A stretch of DNA of 64,000 nucleotides, from contig CM067526.1 of NCBI GenBank assembly GCA_034509925.1, positions 12,106,010 to 12,170,009 of the forward strand. The letters run 5' to 3'. The position numbers were made by a program, and so were the translations under genes. Below the pieces are notes generated by a model that had not been told where the DNA came from, ran no database searches, and was given only the letters and a program-made list of their open reading frames with translations. Shown piece by piece: positions 18,319-31,600 of this stretch (the stretch's first letter is position 1; each line of letters begins with the position of its first letter). Source of the DNA: Hirudinaria manillensis. Its lineage: Eukaryota; Annelida; Clitellata; Hirudinida; Hirudinidae.

Positions 18319-19783
18319 CAGGCAGATTTGAATTTCAAAATGTTGCCAAAAGGAGGAATTTGTAATGATAATAGCACATTAATCACATAATAATAATAAT
18401 TATTATTATTAATTATAGTAATGATGCAAAGAACAGTAATGCACCTTGTTTGACCTGATGTTATATCTATGTATAGTGACTTATGGAGCAACTATGTTTG
18501 ATCAACCAGGATTCGTGTACTTGTTTAGCAAATCTCCGAACAACAACAACAGTTCGCCGACGATCAAAGAGGGCGTTTGGGTGCCCAATGAGGCGTGAAA
18601 TCACGCACTCCCTCGATCGGATGGAGGGACGGACAGACTTCGGCGAGGGATGGATGAATGGAAAGCGGATTAAAGAGAGATCGAGTCCGAAGATAGGCCG
18701 GGGTGGGCTGAAATACTGGCAGAATGTATGCGCTAGATCCCGACGCTTAATGAAGTCGTGCCTAATGAGGCGGGAAAAGTTAATGAGAAAAGAGAAACAG
18801 TGGAACATCAACGCTTTGATAAGTCCTGTACGGGAGTCATTCTTCGCTCTTTATCTTGGCCGTCGTCGTCATCCGCCCTTCGTCTGGCTGGGTAGATGGG
18901 TGGGTACAACTTGGGTGGGTATCTGAGGGGAAGTTAGGTACCGCCGACGTTCCTGATGATAGGTCGGGCCGAGTGCAATTTTTTTTGTCATTTAGTACAC
19001 CGATCTTGGTGCATCCTAATTTATACGCTTGCATTGCTCATTAGCAAGTCGAGTTGTATGCGGTACAGAATACAGACAGACAGACAGACAACTTTTTCGG
19101 ACACTTTTACCCTCCCACATCTAGGCCCACGTTGGCCCTAGGAAAACAGGCCACGACACCCCGTCGGGTTCTCACGATGAGGACACTCGATGGTACGACT
19201 CTGCATTCGCTGGTCGTAAAATCCACACCAATCGACAACTGATTTATTTCATACTATTCTTCACTCGAAGACTGCGACTTTGACGAACATAAATTCTATC
19301 GCTCGTCACGTCGAACGCCGAATGGGACGGCACCCGCCAATGAACGAAAACCCGCGCTCCATAAAAATTGCTCTCAGGAGAACAAAGATTGTTATTTATG
19401 ACGAGACGATTACAAGTATTTCTTCGATTCGGTGAAAATCGTTCGATTAATGTACGGATTGAAAATGTCTTTCGTAGTTTCTTTGAAAAGTCGCAGTCTT
19501 TTGCACGTACACACGTTGAAATGGCGAAAAGTAAACTTTGATTATAATTTTTTTAAAGTTTATATCACAAGAGCTACAAGACTAGAACAGTTACAAAGTA
19601 ACGATAACATCAATTTACAATTGGATAATTTCAGAACTCGAAAAATTATGTTATCATTTCAAAAGTTAAACTCTGTACGAATAAAAATATAAACAAACAA
19701 TTAAAAAAATAATCACAAATCGTCTTTAAAATGTTGATAAATTATTTCAAACGAATAACAGAAGAACCAATAAAAAAAAAAGT

Positions 19784-19889
19784 CACGTGCATGAAATCTC
19801 AGTTAAGAGTCACACGTGGATGCTCCACGATGCGTCCAACGGCCACATGTTGTCCTGCTGTGACGTCACGGACATTAATGGTGACGTCA
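19784..19889. promoter_or_regulatory. Candidate enhancer: two E-boxes and two CREs
   Basis: CACGTG occurs at 19784-19789 and 19813-19818. The palindromic CRE TGACGTCA occurs at 19861-19868 and again at 19882-19889. The two CREs start 21 bases apart, two helical turns, so both would face the same side of the DNA. Four perfect 6- or 8-base palindromic sites within 106 bases of AT-rich DNA are unlikely by chance. Confidence 0.5.
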
Positions 19890-19951
19890 CGACGATGAGT
19901 AGTTTGTGAGGACAAGGTCTATGAAGCATGGACGACAATGACAATGGCAGA

Positions 19952-20105
<154 letters not shown>

Positions 20106-21917
20106 ACTGTTATTGATGTGTTGTTGTTATTGTTGTTGTCAAAGAGTGTTGACAGAAATTATCTAATTGCTTTTGGGACTCAAAGCTAATAATATTAAAA
20201 ATAATGTTAGTAAACATTTATAATAACTATAGTAAAAATTTGAAATATTTAATTATTACTATTATTACAAATATTAACTGTTAACCCGGTTGCAATATTT
20301 ACATTTTAAAATTTTTAACATAACACCTTTTGATAATAATATTGCAAACAAATTGTAAGAAAATGTTTCCTGTAAGTTTCAATTTTAGTTAGAATTAGAA
20401 ACAATAGTAATTATTATGATAATATTATATAAACCATAAAGCCACATTAGGTACATCGTCTCCATAAAGAAAGCCAAGTAAACCAAACCCTTGGTTCAAA
20501 AAAACCCCCACAAAAACTCTCCACTGAAAATCATGAGCGACATTTGCTAATTTGAAATCGTGGCTTGTTTTTTATTGCAAATTCGTCGCCATTTTTATTG
20601 CCTCAATTACCCAGACGATTATCGAAGCGCGCGAAAACTGGAATCATTCCCTTTGAGTTCTGACGTGAGATGTTCCCTTGTAGAATGTCCTCCTTTTCCA
20701 GTCAGATTTCTGCCCAATTTAGCGACTAATTAACGCTGGTTAATCCCTGTTGTTGTTCTAATAGTAGTAGCAGTAGTTTTTTTGTTTGTTTTTTTTTAAA
20801 TTTTTTTTGTTCGGATAATTCCTTGGAAACACATCGTATTGACGTCCGTTCGATTATCTGTCATTAAGATGTCATGCCCTCCTATGTCATCATCGACTTC
20901 ATCATCCACGTCGTCATCTGTGCTAGTGATATTCATATTTTGAAATCTCTTTCGACGAATATATGACTTCAACCATTAAATAATAATAATAATAAAAATA
21001 AATAAATAATAACAATAGTAATGATAGGATTCTAATTTATACAAAGTATAAAACAAACATACGTTATACTTTGGCATTGTAGATTGAAATGATGTCTAAT
21101 TTTACGCTCTAATTGGATGGGTTTAGAAACCTCCCCTGCAAATCTGACCAATCAGAATAGAGAACCCGAGGCAGTGTGGTCACGGACAATGCATGGCCAA
21201 CGTGACAGGTCTAATTTACTTTGCACGCTTCGACATTCTAATTTTACATTTTCATTCCAATCACAGAACGGAAAGAATTCTTTCAATTTCATTGGAAATC
21301 CCCGAGTATTTGAAATGTCATCAGTTTCAATCGCGAGCCAAAGCCTGGAGAATAATGAATAATGAAAGAGTTTAAAAATATATAAATATATATATATACG
21401 ATAAGGTAGTGATTGCGCAATTAAATTACGTGATTAAATTAATTATGTTAATGTCGATTACATTATCGGCAACTCACGGTCAATGACGTCGGGCGGCCAA
21501 TAGGAATGTCGTCCTGGTTAATTAAAAGTCTGTTGATTCAAGGCCGATTCAATAAAGCCCCATGTCAGGATCAGGTTTCCAGGTAATTCGATGATTAGTT
21601 GGAGGCAAGAAAACATTGGAAACCACGAGACTAATTCCTGTTATCACTCGGCCTTTCGTCACGGTTGTATAAATAATTCATTCCCGAGATTAATTTATAT
21701 TTATATTTGAAATTCATTTATTTCCATTTGTTCCATAACACCATCAAAAGATGCTTATCAATTTTTATCTGGAGTACTAATTAGTACTATACTCATTTGT
21801 TTAGTGATGAATTATTCTTCAGATGTTTATATTGTCCTAATAAAATGTGCAGTATGATAAGGATAAAATTGCCAAAAGCCAATGGTCAATGCTGCTATTC
21901 TTATTGTGATTTTGAAA

Positions 21918-22022
21918 CAGAATATAAATTATTATTTTTGAAACATTATTTATTTCATTAAGTTATTACAAAAATAATATTGACATATTATTCTTAATTG
22001 GTTAAGTTATTGCAAAATGCTG
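21918..22022 (+). repeat. Dispersed repeat, copy 1 (about 105 bases)
   Basis: The segment starts GAATATAAATTATTATTTTTGA, and its later landmark TTTATTTCATTAAGTTATT recurs with few changes at 22557-22662. It may be a remnant of a mobile element or a local duplication. No ends or target-site duplications are evident. Confidence 0.6.
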
Positions 22023-22556
22023 AATTCTCAACAAGTGGTCACGATTTTCCAAAGTACTCAGGCTATGCAAGTCAAATTTTGTTAAACCAAATTCCATTTT
22101 TGTTTGTTTGTCTCGGCTGATCGAATGTTGTAGAAGAACGCACTATGACGTCCGTGTGAATGGAATCACATCCAGAAGGTCATGCATCTCTGTGGGTTGA
22201 ACTTTGAACCAGAGGCAGATTAAAAATTTTCGGATGGTTCACCAGTCTAGCGCGCAATGCGAAATTTATGAAAGTCATAAAAATTATTCCTCTTCAGACA
22301 CTGTTGGGCAAAATAATTTTTGTAACTTTAATTCAATTTTAAATTAATCTTCTTTACTAATAAAATCGTCTATAATTAATTTTTATTCGTTCCGGTTTTT
22401 GTAGGTAAATTATTAAATATTCGCCAGTTGAATTTATATTTCAATCGCCAGGTTACCTTTTTTACTGAAATGGGCCTCTGTCTTTTACATGCGGCCTATC
22501 GTATTTTCTCAAAACGCTGAAATGTTATAAACGACATAAAAGACCGATGATATACA

Positions 22557-22662
22557 GAATATAAATTATTATTTTTGATATATTATTTATTTCATTAAGT
22601 TATTGCAAAATTAATATTGATTGTATTATACTTAATTGCTTAAATTATTGCAAAATTCTCAT
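22557..22662 (+). repeat. Dispersed repeat, copy 2 (about 105 bases)
   Basis: This is the second copy of the element at 21918-22022, in the same orientation about 640 bases away. The sequence between the copies is not repeated, so this is not a simple tandem array. Confidence 0.6.
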
Positions 22663-23944
22663 AAGAAATAATTCGGAATTTTGGTTAAAGCACTCTACTA
22701 CGTGTCTCGGGCAATTCCAAAATGGCATTTCGATTTTCCATCACCTCTCCACATCAGCTTTATTGGATCATTTTGTAAGTAAATCATTTCCATTCCGTGA
22801 TGTTGCACAAAACGTTCCAAAAAAATTTTAATAAAGGACCACCTAAGTCACCTGTCACGGGCTGGCATTTATTTCAAATATTATTTTCATGAAATGAGGT
22901 GGTTTAAGTCATTTCTGCTTTATTATTGTAATTATAAGCATTCATATGAACATTATCATTACTATATTATTATTAATAATAATATTATTATTATCATTAT
23001 TATTAATAATATTATTATTTTTATCATCATTATTATTATTATTATTATTAACATTTCCGCCTGAGGAATTCTTATTAATTAATACATTGACATCTATTAA
23101 CCAAATGATTTCACAAGAAAATTTTATTCTCAAAATTTTTCAACCCAACACATTTCCAACTTCCGTTTGACTTCTTTCCATAATAAAAACAAACTTGTTG
23201 GAAAATCCATCTTTTTATGAAAGTCCCGTAGTCATTTAACCCCACGATCGTTAATTAAGGCCAAGCTGGGTCAACGCTTGACTATTATTTAAGTCCCCAG
23301 GCGCCAAAAGTGATCAAATACGTCTGCCGGAGAGTAACAAACTGCATTCGCACCGGACATCAACGTTATTGAATTCTGCAACACAACAACAACAATTGCC
23401 AAGACATCACTACTCAACTATTTACTTGATCGATATTCCAAGATAATTAAAGATCGATGTTTTCATTCTTTCGTTTTATTGGAAGACGTTAATGAAAAAA
23501 AAATGCAAAACATTTGGAAATCTGCTCAACGACATTGAAATGCAACCTTCAACAACAACAACAAAAGCCAACAACTGAACTACTAGCCTTGAACTTAACG
23601 AAAGAAAATCCATTTCAACAACTAAAATATAAACGCGACCATAAACTCTTTCAAAGATTTCTGAAAAGCAGGCACCTCGGATTGCTTGGTTGGATCCAAA
23701 AATTGGAATTTATCTTCCACTTAAAAAAAGCAAAAGAAAATGGTTTCAAGAGTGAAACGACGAAAAATATTCCGACTAATGATGTAATTTGTCCTCAGAA
23801 AGCTTAACACGTCACCTGGTAACCTGGTAAAAAAGCAAGTAATAATAATGAAAGATAATAATAATTACATCGCAAGAGCCTGGAAACCTTCAAGCACAAA
23901 TGACTTATGAGCAAAAAAGGGAGCACGGCCGAACCGATAGCCCC

Positions 23945-24292
23945 TCAGAGCCTTGGAAGACGAGAGAGTGGACTCTCAGGAGGGTAAAAGCAAAAGGTCA
24001 GCACGGGCATTTCGTCGTCTTCCTGCTTCCCAACGCCTGTATAGGCCTTCAGTTCGTCCACGTAGCCTATCGTCATCGTCATATCACCTCGGGCTCCTCG
24101 GATCTTGAAGTCAAAGTCGCTGTTCTGGGAGTCTTTTGGCGACCCGGGGAGGTCGAATTCGATTCCAGTGAAGGGGAATTTCAAGGTGATTCGCTTGTCG
24201 TCGACTGTGCACGAACCTAGGACCGGGAGGGTGGAAGAGGACATCGGCATGCGCATGTACATCGTAGCGAATCCGTCGTAGTGGAGAGACAT
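23945..24292 (-). CDS. Orphan 115-residue protein, unknown family
   Basis: The frame begins MSLHYDGFATMYMRMPM and ends PESPLSRLPRL. It sits behind a good splice acceptor (TTATTGCAG at about 24344-24352) in a block richer in G+C than its surroundings. The composition is protein-like: alternating hydrophobic stretches (RITLKFPFTGIEFDLPG, DFDFKIRGARGDMTMTIGYV) suggest a small beta-rich fold. There is no signal peptide or membrane segment. A candidate TATA box and non-coding first exon ending in CAG/GTGAGA lie about 2 kb upstream at 26364-26520, in the same orientation. I do not recognise the family. It could also be the terminal exon of a larger gene, since the frame stays open a little upstream of the ATG. 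Confidence 0.5.
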   Translation of the reverse strand: MSLHYDGFATMYMRMPMSSSTLPVLGSCTVDDKRITLKFPFTGIEFDLPGSPKDSQNSDFDFKIRGARGDMTMTIGYVDELKAYTGVGKQEDDEMPVLTFCFYPPESPLSRLPRL

Positions 24293-26363
24293 TTTATTTG
24301 ATCCTGTTTTCTTATCAGATCCAACCACTGATCACTCAAGAAACTGCAATAAATTTGAAATATTTAGATCTAGACGAACAGTAAAAGTTATTTGGTTGAC
24401 CTATAGTACTTTAACCTATAAGAGTTGACCTGTAATAATTGACCTACGACAGTCCTTATGCAACAGTTGACCTAGATTCGATAACAATATATATATCAGA
24501 GTGCCTCACTCGCCTAGAATATCCGAAAGTGATCTCGGATTCAAATGTTCTCAACATATAAACCTCCCTCATTGTACCTCGGCCTAAGAACAGCCTGATT
24601 GGCCATCGTTCGAACGCCTGGCACTCGACAAAGGGAGATTCGATCATTAGGGAAGTGTTCAGAGAGAGAGAGAGAGATGTGGACGATAGAAAGAGGGGAA
24701 AGTAATTAGCATTAACGAAATGATTAAATGCCTTGTAAATGGGGTAAAAGAAAAGTTATTTGGAATGCCTTCGAGTGACACCGAACGCGTTGCATAACCA
24801 ATGTTTTGGAATGATATCTGATCCCCTACGAACATATGATCACACTGTGGACTTATAGTGGACATCATCATCATCATCAATATCATCGCCGTCGTATTCG
24901 TCGTCATCGTAGACCTGGATACAAGGGAAAGAGGAAGTGATAGATTGATTGATGATATGGAAATCAGTTCATTGGCTATTCAAGCCATAATGGCCCTTTT
25001 AGCTTCATCTCTGAGGGCGCTAGATAAATTAAGTACCAACGATGATATTTTTTAAAGTCATTTTAATAATTTATTTATCCTAGCAACTTGGCATTAATTT
25101 CGGCAGTATTTCCATTAATTCGCAGTAATTCTCAACTGTACTTTCCACAACTCGCGCGTACGAACAACAGTAACAACAACATCGTCACAAATTGCCGGTC
25201 GATGGCGATAATTTGGATGATGATCGCCAACTATTTCCTCGCCAGCTGTCGCTTTCTTTGTTTACAAAATTCAGCTTCCTATGACGTCATTTGCCGGGGG
25301 ATTGTTTTGGATGACTGGCTTTCAACTTGCAATCGCCCGGAGGCAACAGATGCTTCCTCGCGTTTTTCTTCCGTTGTCGATGAGGAAGATGACGATGATG
25401 AGGATGATGGTGATGACGACGTCGATGATGGAGTTTGTTGTCTCCTCGCTTTTTTATCCGCACATCTTTGTCTCAATCAATCTTCTGTCAATTGTATTTT
25501 TTCGCTCAACCACTCTGCCTTTCAATCAGATCTTAGATTTCAATCGCATTCTTGCACGCGGTCACATCTGCTGGCTTTCAATCAAATTCCCTACACATTG
25601 TTACATATGCATTCAATATCAAATGATGCCGAGATGTTTACAGAACGGATCTCAAGTTGTCACTGCCTACCCTGACTCAGAGTTGATTTGAATTGCAAAT
25701 TTCTTTAAGTTTATGCAAATTTATCCAAAACAATCAGTCCTCGCTAAAACACTGGAGACGAATTTATGCAGGAATGTTATGGAACGACAATCGATAAACA
25801 TCGATAATCAGATGATTGGAGAGTTTCATCAATAGTATTAAAAAACCCACTTATTACTTATCTTAAACTGTCACATTTTGTTGTAAAAACAAATTGCACG
25901 ATGACAATTAGTTGTATAATCTTAGAAATGCAAGAGGTCCAATTATTCAGAGGCGCACAGTTTGGTCATTTCCGTCTGCAAATATTTCCTTGAGAATTGT
26001 TCAAACACTGCTTTCGACTGGACAAACACTTTTCCTTTTCCATAAAAAAGATTCTTCTCCGTCGCTTTGGTCACGGAATAACATCTTAGAGTCCAAGTAA
26101 ATACTTTAATTTTCTTGATTTAAGTTAAAGAGGACTTTCGAGCTCGATTTAAAACGCATTTTTATGAAGTAAAACGTCTCAAATTCGGCAAAATTGTAGC
26201 AGAAAATCTTACCAACCTCTGATTCAACCAAAAAACGAAAATATTCGAAACTTCAAATCGTCCACTGGGAAACAGACCAACAATCCCGATCAAAGCTACG
26301 CACGTCGCACCGTGAAATAGAATGAAAACAAAAAACAACTTCCAAACACCGACGGAATCTCAC
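24293..26363. other. Probable intron or intergenic stretch with simple repeats
   Basis: It holds a short (AG)n run near 24663, ATC/GTC-rich patches near 24860-24910 and a GAT-rich patch near 25380-25430. A palindromic CRE (TGACGTCA) occurs at 25282-25289. The 195-codon plus-strand frame at 25088-25675 has no family signature and is rejected. Confidence 0.4.
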
Positions 26364-26520
26364 CTGAATTTTCTAGAGCTACCTGTCTATAAGTGTGGGT
26401 CTCGTGTACGATCGCTAGTCAGCTGCCTCGTACGCCGACTGCCAACACAACAACACGAGCTGCTCGGCACAATTACATTCATTTATCGACGATCCGTACT
26501 CTACTCGACTAGAATTTATA
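26364..26520 (-). promoter_or_regulatory. Candidate TATA promoter and non-coding first exon
   Basis: TATAAA on the minus strand (26520-26515) is followed about 120 bases on by a strong splice donor, CAG/GTGAGA, ending an exon at 26364. The stretch between is richer in G+C and holds one short upstream frame. It could be the leader exon of the 115-residue gene downstream, whose acceptor lies near 24344. The link between the two is inferred. Confidence 0.35.
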
Positions 26521-27447
26521 AATGGTGACAGCAACGAGAACAACGACAACTTTGGTGATGATGTTGACGATGTTGATGACGACGACGACGATGATGGTGG
26601 TGATGGTGATGTTACAACTGATCTATTAATAATAGTGACAACATGGGTACTTAATTCTACATAGGGTCGTTGGTTTGATCTAAATTAAACAAAGAAGTAG
26701 CAATTAAATCAATATTGACGAGTGATAAAAATTAGAATCATCATCGTCATGGTCATCTTTATCATCATCACCACCACCACCATTATCATCATAATCAATC
26801 ATCACACGTCATCATGCAAGTTGACATTTTGTTAGTGTTGCGCATTGTTCGGTATGAATTAACGTTTAAAATTCTATCATTGAATCTGACATTCTAAAGG
26901 CATAACTTGAAACAGTTGGAAACATTGGAGTGTCAAAGATTTAATTAAAAATAAATTCCTTCCTTTCAATTTATTTGTGCTGAGTGACCAATTGATGGGC
27001 AGTTTAAACTGATCAGTATTAACTAGTTATATTAATATGGGTAACTTAATGTTTATAATTTATTAATATTATTATTACTATTAAAATATAATTTGATATT
27101 AAAACAATTATTATTTTTAATGGTTCTAAATTGATATTGATATTAAAACAAATATTAAGTTTAATGGTTCTAAATGCAGAAAAGACATTGCCAAAACGAT
27201 GTGTTGGTGTCCTTTCAGTGGATATAATTGGTTATCCAGAGAATTACTCACCAAAAGTTCTTATAATAAGTCTCATTAATTCAATTAGGATATAATAATT
27301 GACGCAATTAATGACTAATGCAATTATTGTTATTATTTTTATTATAATTAGATCAAGGGAGAAAGAAAACGATTTAGGAAAAAATAGTAGCAAATCATTT
27401 TGATCGCTTCCTGGTTTCTGATTCCTGTTGTACTTCCTCAATGCAAG

Positions 27448-27533
27448 AAGATTTACAACTATAATATTATATTATAATATAATTATTAAGAACATTTACA
27501 ACTATAATATATTATTATAATATAATTATTAAG
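27448..27533 (+). repeat. Two-unit tandem repeat of about 43 bases
   Basis: Two adjacent units share ATTTACAACTATAATAT and AATATAATTATTAAG with a few changes. A similar two-unit direct repeat ending in AATGGTTCTAAAT lies at about 27091-27176. Both look like local slippage duplications in AT-rich DNA. Confidence 0.7.
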
Positions 27534-28656
27534 CACATTTACATAGACTTCTTTAACAAGAAATATTGGCAACAAATTTAGCAGTACATTCAAAAGAATT
27601 CAAGAAACACCATTGAAATGAACTGATGAATGAAGAGGAAGACAACGTCGATGAACGTTTATTATTAGAACTTAATCTTATGCAATACTTATGTAATAAT
27701 TTAGGTTTATATTTACTATAATAATATAACAATACATTGTAAATAATGATGCAATAATAATAGTACTTTAATATCACTAATAGGTGTTGTAATAATATTA
27801 AGTAATGTTAAAAATTCCCGCATATTTTATTACGTGTGGCACTAGCCAGCCACAATTATTATTATAATTATTATTAATATTATAATAATGATAAATATGA
27901 TCAATATTAAACATTATCATTATTATTATTCAATAATATCAATCATGCCACAGATGCTCTTTTAAAACGATGGATGGAAAAATTCGTAAAAAAATTATAT
28001 AATGAATAATAAAGATATTGATAATGATGACGTGACTCATACGATGATGATGATGACGACGATGAGGACTGCTGACTGCACATCACTCGGTCGTTCATCA
28101 TTTAAATCGATTAATCGTAATTTATAAAATAATAATAAAAATAAAAAAAAAACAAAAAAGAAAAGCCTCCAATTTATTGACACCTCAATGAGAATGACCA
28201 TTGATTTCATCGATTCTCAACCTCGTCTTAAAAAGAAATCGATTGCCCATTAAAGAGGCCCATGAATTTCTGTCTTTTGATTATAATTGTACAAATTATA
28301 AATTACTTTTTACAAAAAATAATTTTGTAAATTACACAATAAATAATTTTTATAAAATTGTAAACAATCACAATTCAAATAAGCAATTCAAAATGCTTAA
28401 ATGTCTATCATTCCCGTTCCATGTCTCACTTTACATTTCGGTTGAAATGTTTACAACACAAGAAATAATTTTGTAAATTACACGCGAAATAATTTACAAA
28501 TAATTAAATGAATATAATTCTGCAATTAAAAGGTACTTAACTAAATCTTAAAGTTTTTTTATTTTTATTAAGAATCTCATTTTACGTCTTACTCCTCAGA
28601 TGGCACTAGTCAGTCAATCGATATTAAAAACGTAAAAGCATAAGTCTTCATCTTCA

Positions 28657-31600
28657 TCACATCAAATCGCTCCACAACCAACACAAGGACATCGAAATCG
28701 TCCACAACCATCTACTCGCGAATTGTCGGAGTGAGAGTCCGTTTGTTTCGCGTTCTCCTGGAATTCTTTCCAGTTGTTGGATGAATTTCAGTTCCGGCTC
28801 CTGATTGATTCGCCGGTGATCCTGGCCATCGTGACCCTGATGTCTGTACTGGGGACCGAGGTCGTGGAGGGATGGATGCCTGGAAAGGCTGTGCTCCCTG
28901 AGGTGTCTTTTCCAATCTTCTTCTTGTGCTTCGTTTTCCTCTGGAGTGATGACACGTGTCTCTTTGATGACGAGTAGACCACCTCGAGTGACTTAATTAA
29001 GCTAATCATCAAGCAATGAGCTTTAAATTGAACTGTTCATGGCTCACAAATTGATTTAATAAGATTTGAAGAAATTTATTCACAACATACTCCTCTTCAA
29101 CCCAACTGTCCTTGATGCCCTCCCAACTGCATTCTCAGTCACAAGTTCGTAATCCCTGAAGCAAGCGGGCGTTGCTTTCCTTATGTACAGACGTGCTTCA
29201 AAGTGACCTCTGCCCAAGTCCTTATAATTTATTTATTTATTTATATTCATTTGTTTATTAAAGTACTGAAGGACAGTGAATTATGGGATTTGTTACTTCA
29301 TTTACTTAACTTTTATTTAATCTTAATATAAAAATAAATTGAAATCTAAATTTTAAATTCAACTCAACGAAATAATTAAAAAAAGCAATAATATTAAAAA
29401 ATTCACAATATAATATATAATTCATTCGTTCAAATTCCAAACCGTGACGATGGTCCAAAGTTCAGAGACGATTTGCCCTTCTCTGAGGGCGGTGCCCTGA
29501 GAATCGATGGTCCAATAGAGTGTCGACACGTCAGGCTTTGACCTGATGCTGCACTTGAGCAGTACGTTTCGATCGTTGACAAGGGCAGACGACTCAGAGC
29601 AGTTTATGATTGGTCGGTCTGTCAGAGAAGGAAAGAAATATGCATGGACCAGTCATTATGTTTTCTTATTTGTTTTAAATGCTTCCAATTTACATCGAAA
29701 TTATAACGAATGACATGGTAATAATTTTTCCCCAATTCTTACTATTTTTTCCCGAATAACATGAAAATAAAACTAGTTTATCGTCTTCAAAGGGTTACCA
29801 TGACAACGGACTGACTAAGAGAGATTAGTGCAGATTTCTTCGAGTGGAAAGAATGACAGAACGTTGGAGAAATGTCATGGATTTCTTATTAAACGACCTT
29901 TTTTTTTTAAATCACTTATTTTTAGTAAATACTAAATTTATCAAGTAATTATACGCTTAAAATTTTGGATGTAATTAATTTGCAGAAAGCATTTTAAAAT
30001 TTGCATTTAATTATTCAATAATCCGGAGATAATTTAAGAATTTAAAGTGCTTAATCCCAATTACTCATCATGTAAGCGATTTCATGAATCACATCTTATA
30101 TTTACAAGACTAATTATTAAATAACCCCAAAATACAACGAATCTAATGATACTCACAGAGAAGGTTTATCACAACCGACGATGATACCCTTGATATGAGA
30201 CCGGAAATGGTTGCAGAGCATTTCAATTCCTTCCCGTCATCTTGAACTCCGAACAGCATCTTGTCCGTCCAAAGCATGGTGTTGTGGACCATCAATCTCA
30301 AGCCCTGCGAGGTCATGCCAAGGTCGAGAGGGGTAATAATTTGACACTCCCATACACAAAATAAAGGGTCGCAATTCTCTCTTTTAAACGACTCGGATGT
30401 GATATGAAAGAATTTTATTTCCCGCATTGTCTTGGAGATTTGTGTCAGTTTAGTTATAAAGTATAAATGACATGTAAACTGTGAATTATATTATTACATC
30501 TATCATTAATAACATGCTAAATTATCAATTAGATAGAAATTTATTAAAATAAATCCTCCTGGAAATCTCTAAAATTCGTGACCAACCTTCTCTCCAAACA
30601 TAGAAACACTGCCGGTCACTCGAAACAAGGGAGTGATGTCCTTATCAGAAAGTCTGATGAATAGCTGTGGGGGTGGATATCCCCCTCTCGAAATGCACCT
30701 TAGGGTACTCGGCCGATCCTCTACGAAGGTCAGAGACATGTCCACTGGTTGAAAGGACAACGAAAATGCTGCCGACGTTGACGACGACGGCGAAGAGTTG
30801 TTCAGAATTTTTTCCACGCTATACACGTCCGAAGAATTTTCTCCAGTTGTGAAAATGGTGTGTACGTTGTCTAAGAATAATAGGATGCAGAATAGGAAAT
30901 GAATTTAAAATAATTTTTAAATATTTTCATCAAATTCTTTCTCTTTTTTTTTATCCTCTTAAAAGTAATTCCTAAATGTCTTTCGCTTGAACTTCCGCTA
31001 AATTCAATTTCCTTAAAACTCAAAACATTTTACTTCGAATATTTTGTCTGAACAAAATAAATTTTTCGCAGATCCTGAAAATTAAGTAAATACACTCAAG
31101 TAAATACTTTACAATGCCACCCGTCGGGACCGACCAAAAGTGTCGTAGTAGCGAGAATGTCAAGGTAACGAGGGTTTGTAAAAATGGCCTTATTCTGTCA
31201 AATAAAAACAGCTTTATTTTCTCAAGTTATCCATCAGCTCAGTCTAAAGCTCTCATAATCGTTGGCTGCCGCATCTTTCGGCAGATCTCATCGACTGGAA
31301 ATATGTCCTTAACTTCGTGGGTTTGATAAACATTGTCAGGACTCTGGTGGCATAGTAGCGAGGGTTGGGTTGGCATAGCAAATTTATTTTGTATTGAATT
31401 TTGTCGGGACCGAGCAAAAGTAGCGTAATAGCGAGGGTGGCAAAGTAGCGGAGTGGCATAGTAGCGAGACTTGACACTAGATAAAAAAAGCTACAACGAT
31501 AAACGAAAGCGACTCTCTGCCAGCACCCACCGCGATTGACAGAATGTCTCACCTCTGACGAAGAGAAAGTGTGTCGTCATGCCAAGTACTGAGGATTCTT

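Noticed and set aside
18483-18926. 147-codon plus-strand frame upstream of tbx20, with an opposing 114-codon frame
   Set aside because: Both strands are open because the block is richer in G+C. There are no family motifs, splice context or protein-like pattern.
25088-25675. 195-codon plus-strand frame with an acidic run
   Set aside because: The acidic run comes from a GAT/GAC repeat. The rest is rich in Ser/Leu/Cys/His with no recognisable domain; the opposite strand is open as well.
31114-31326. Short plus-strand frame within the Ig gene
   Set aside because: Lies in an intron with no domain and no splice support.
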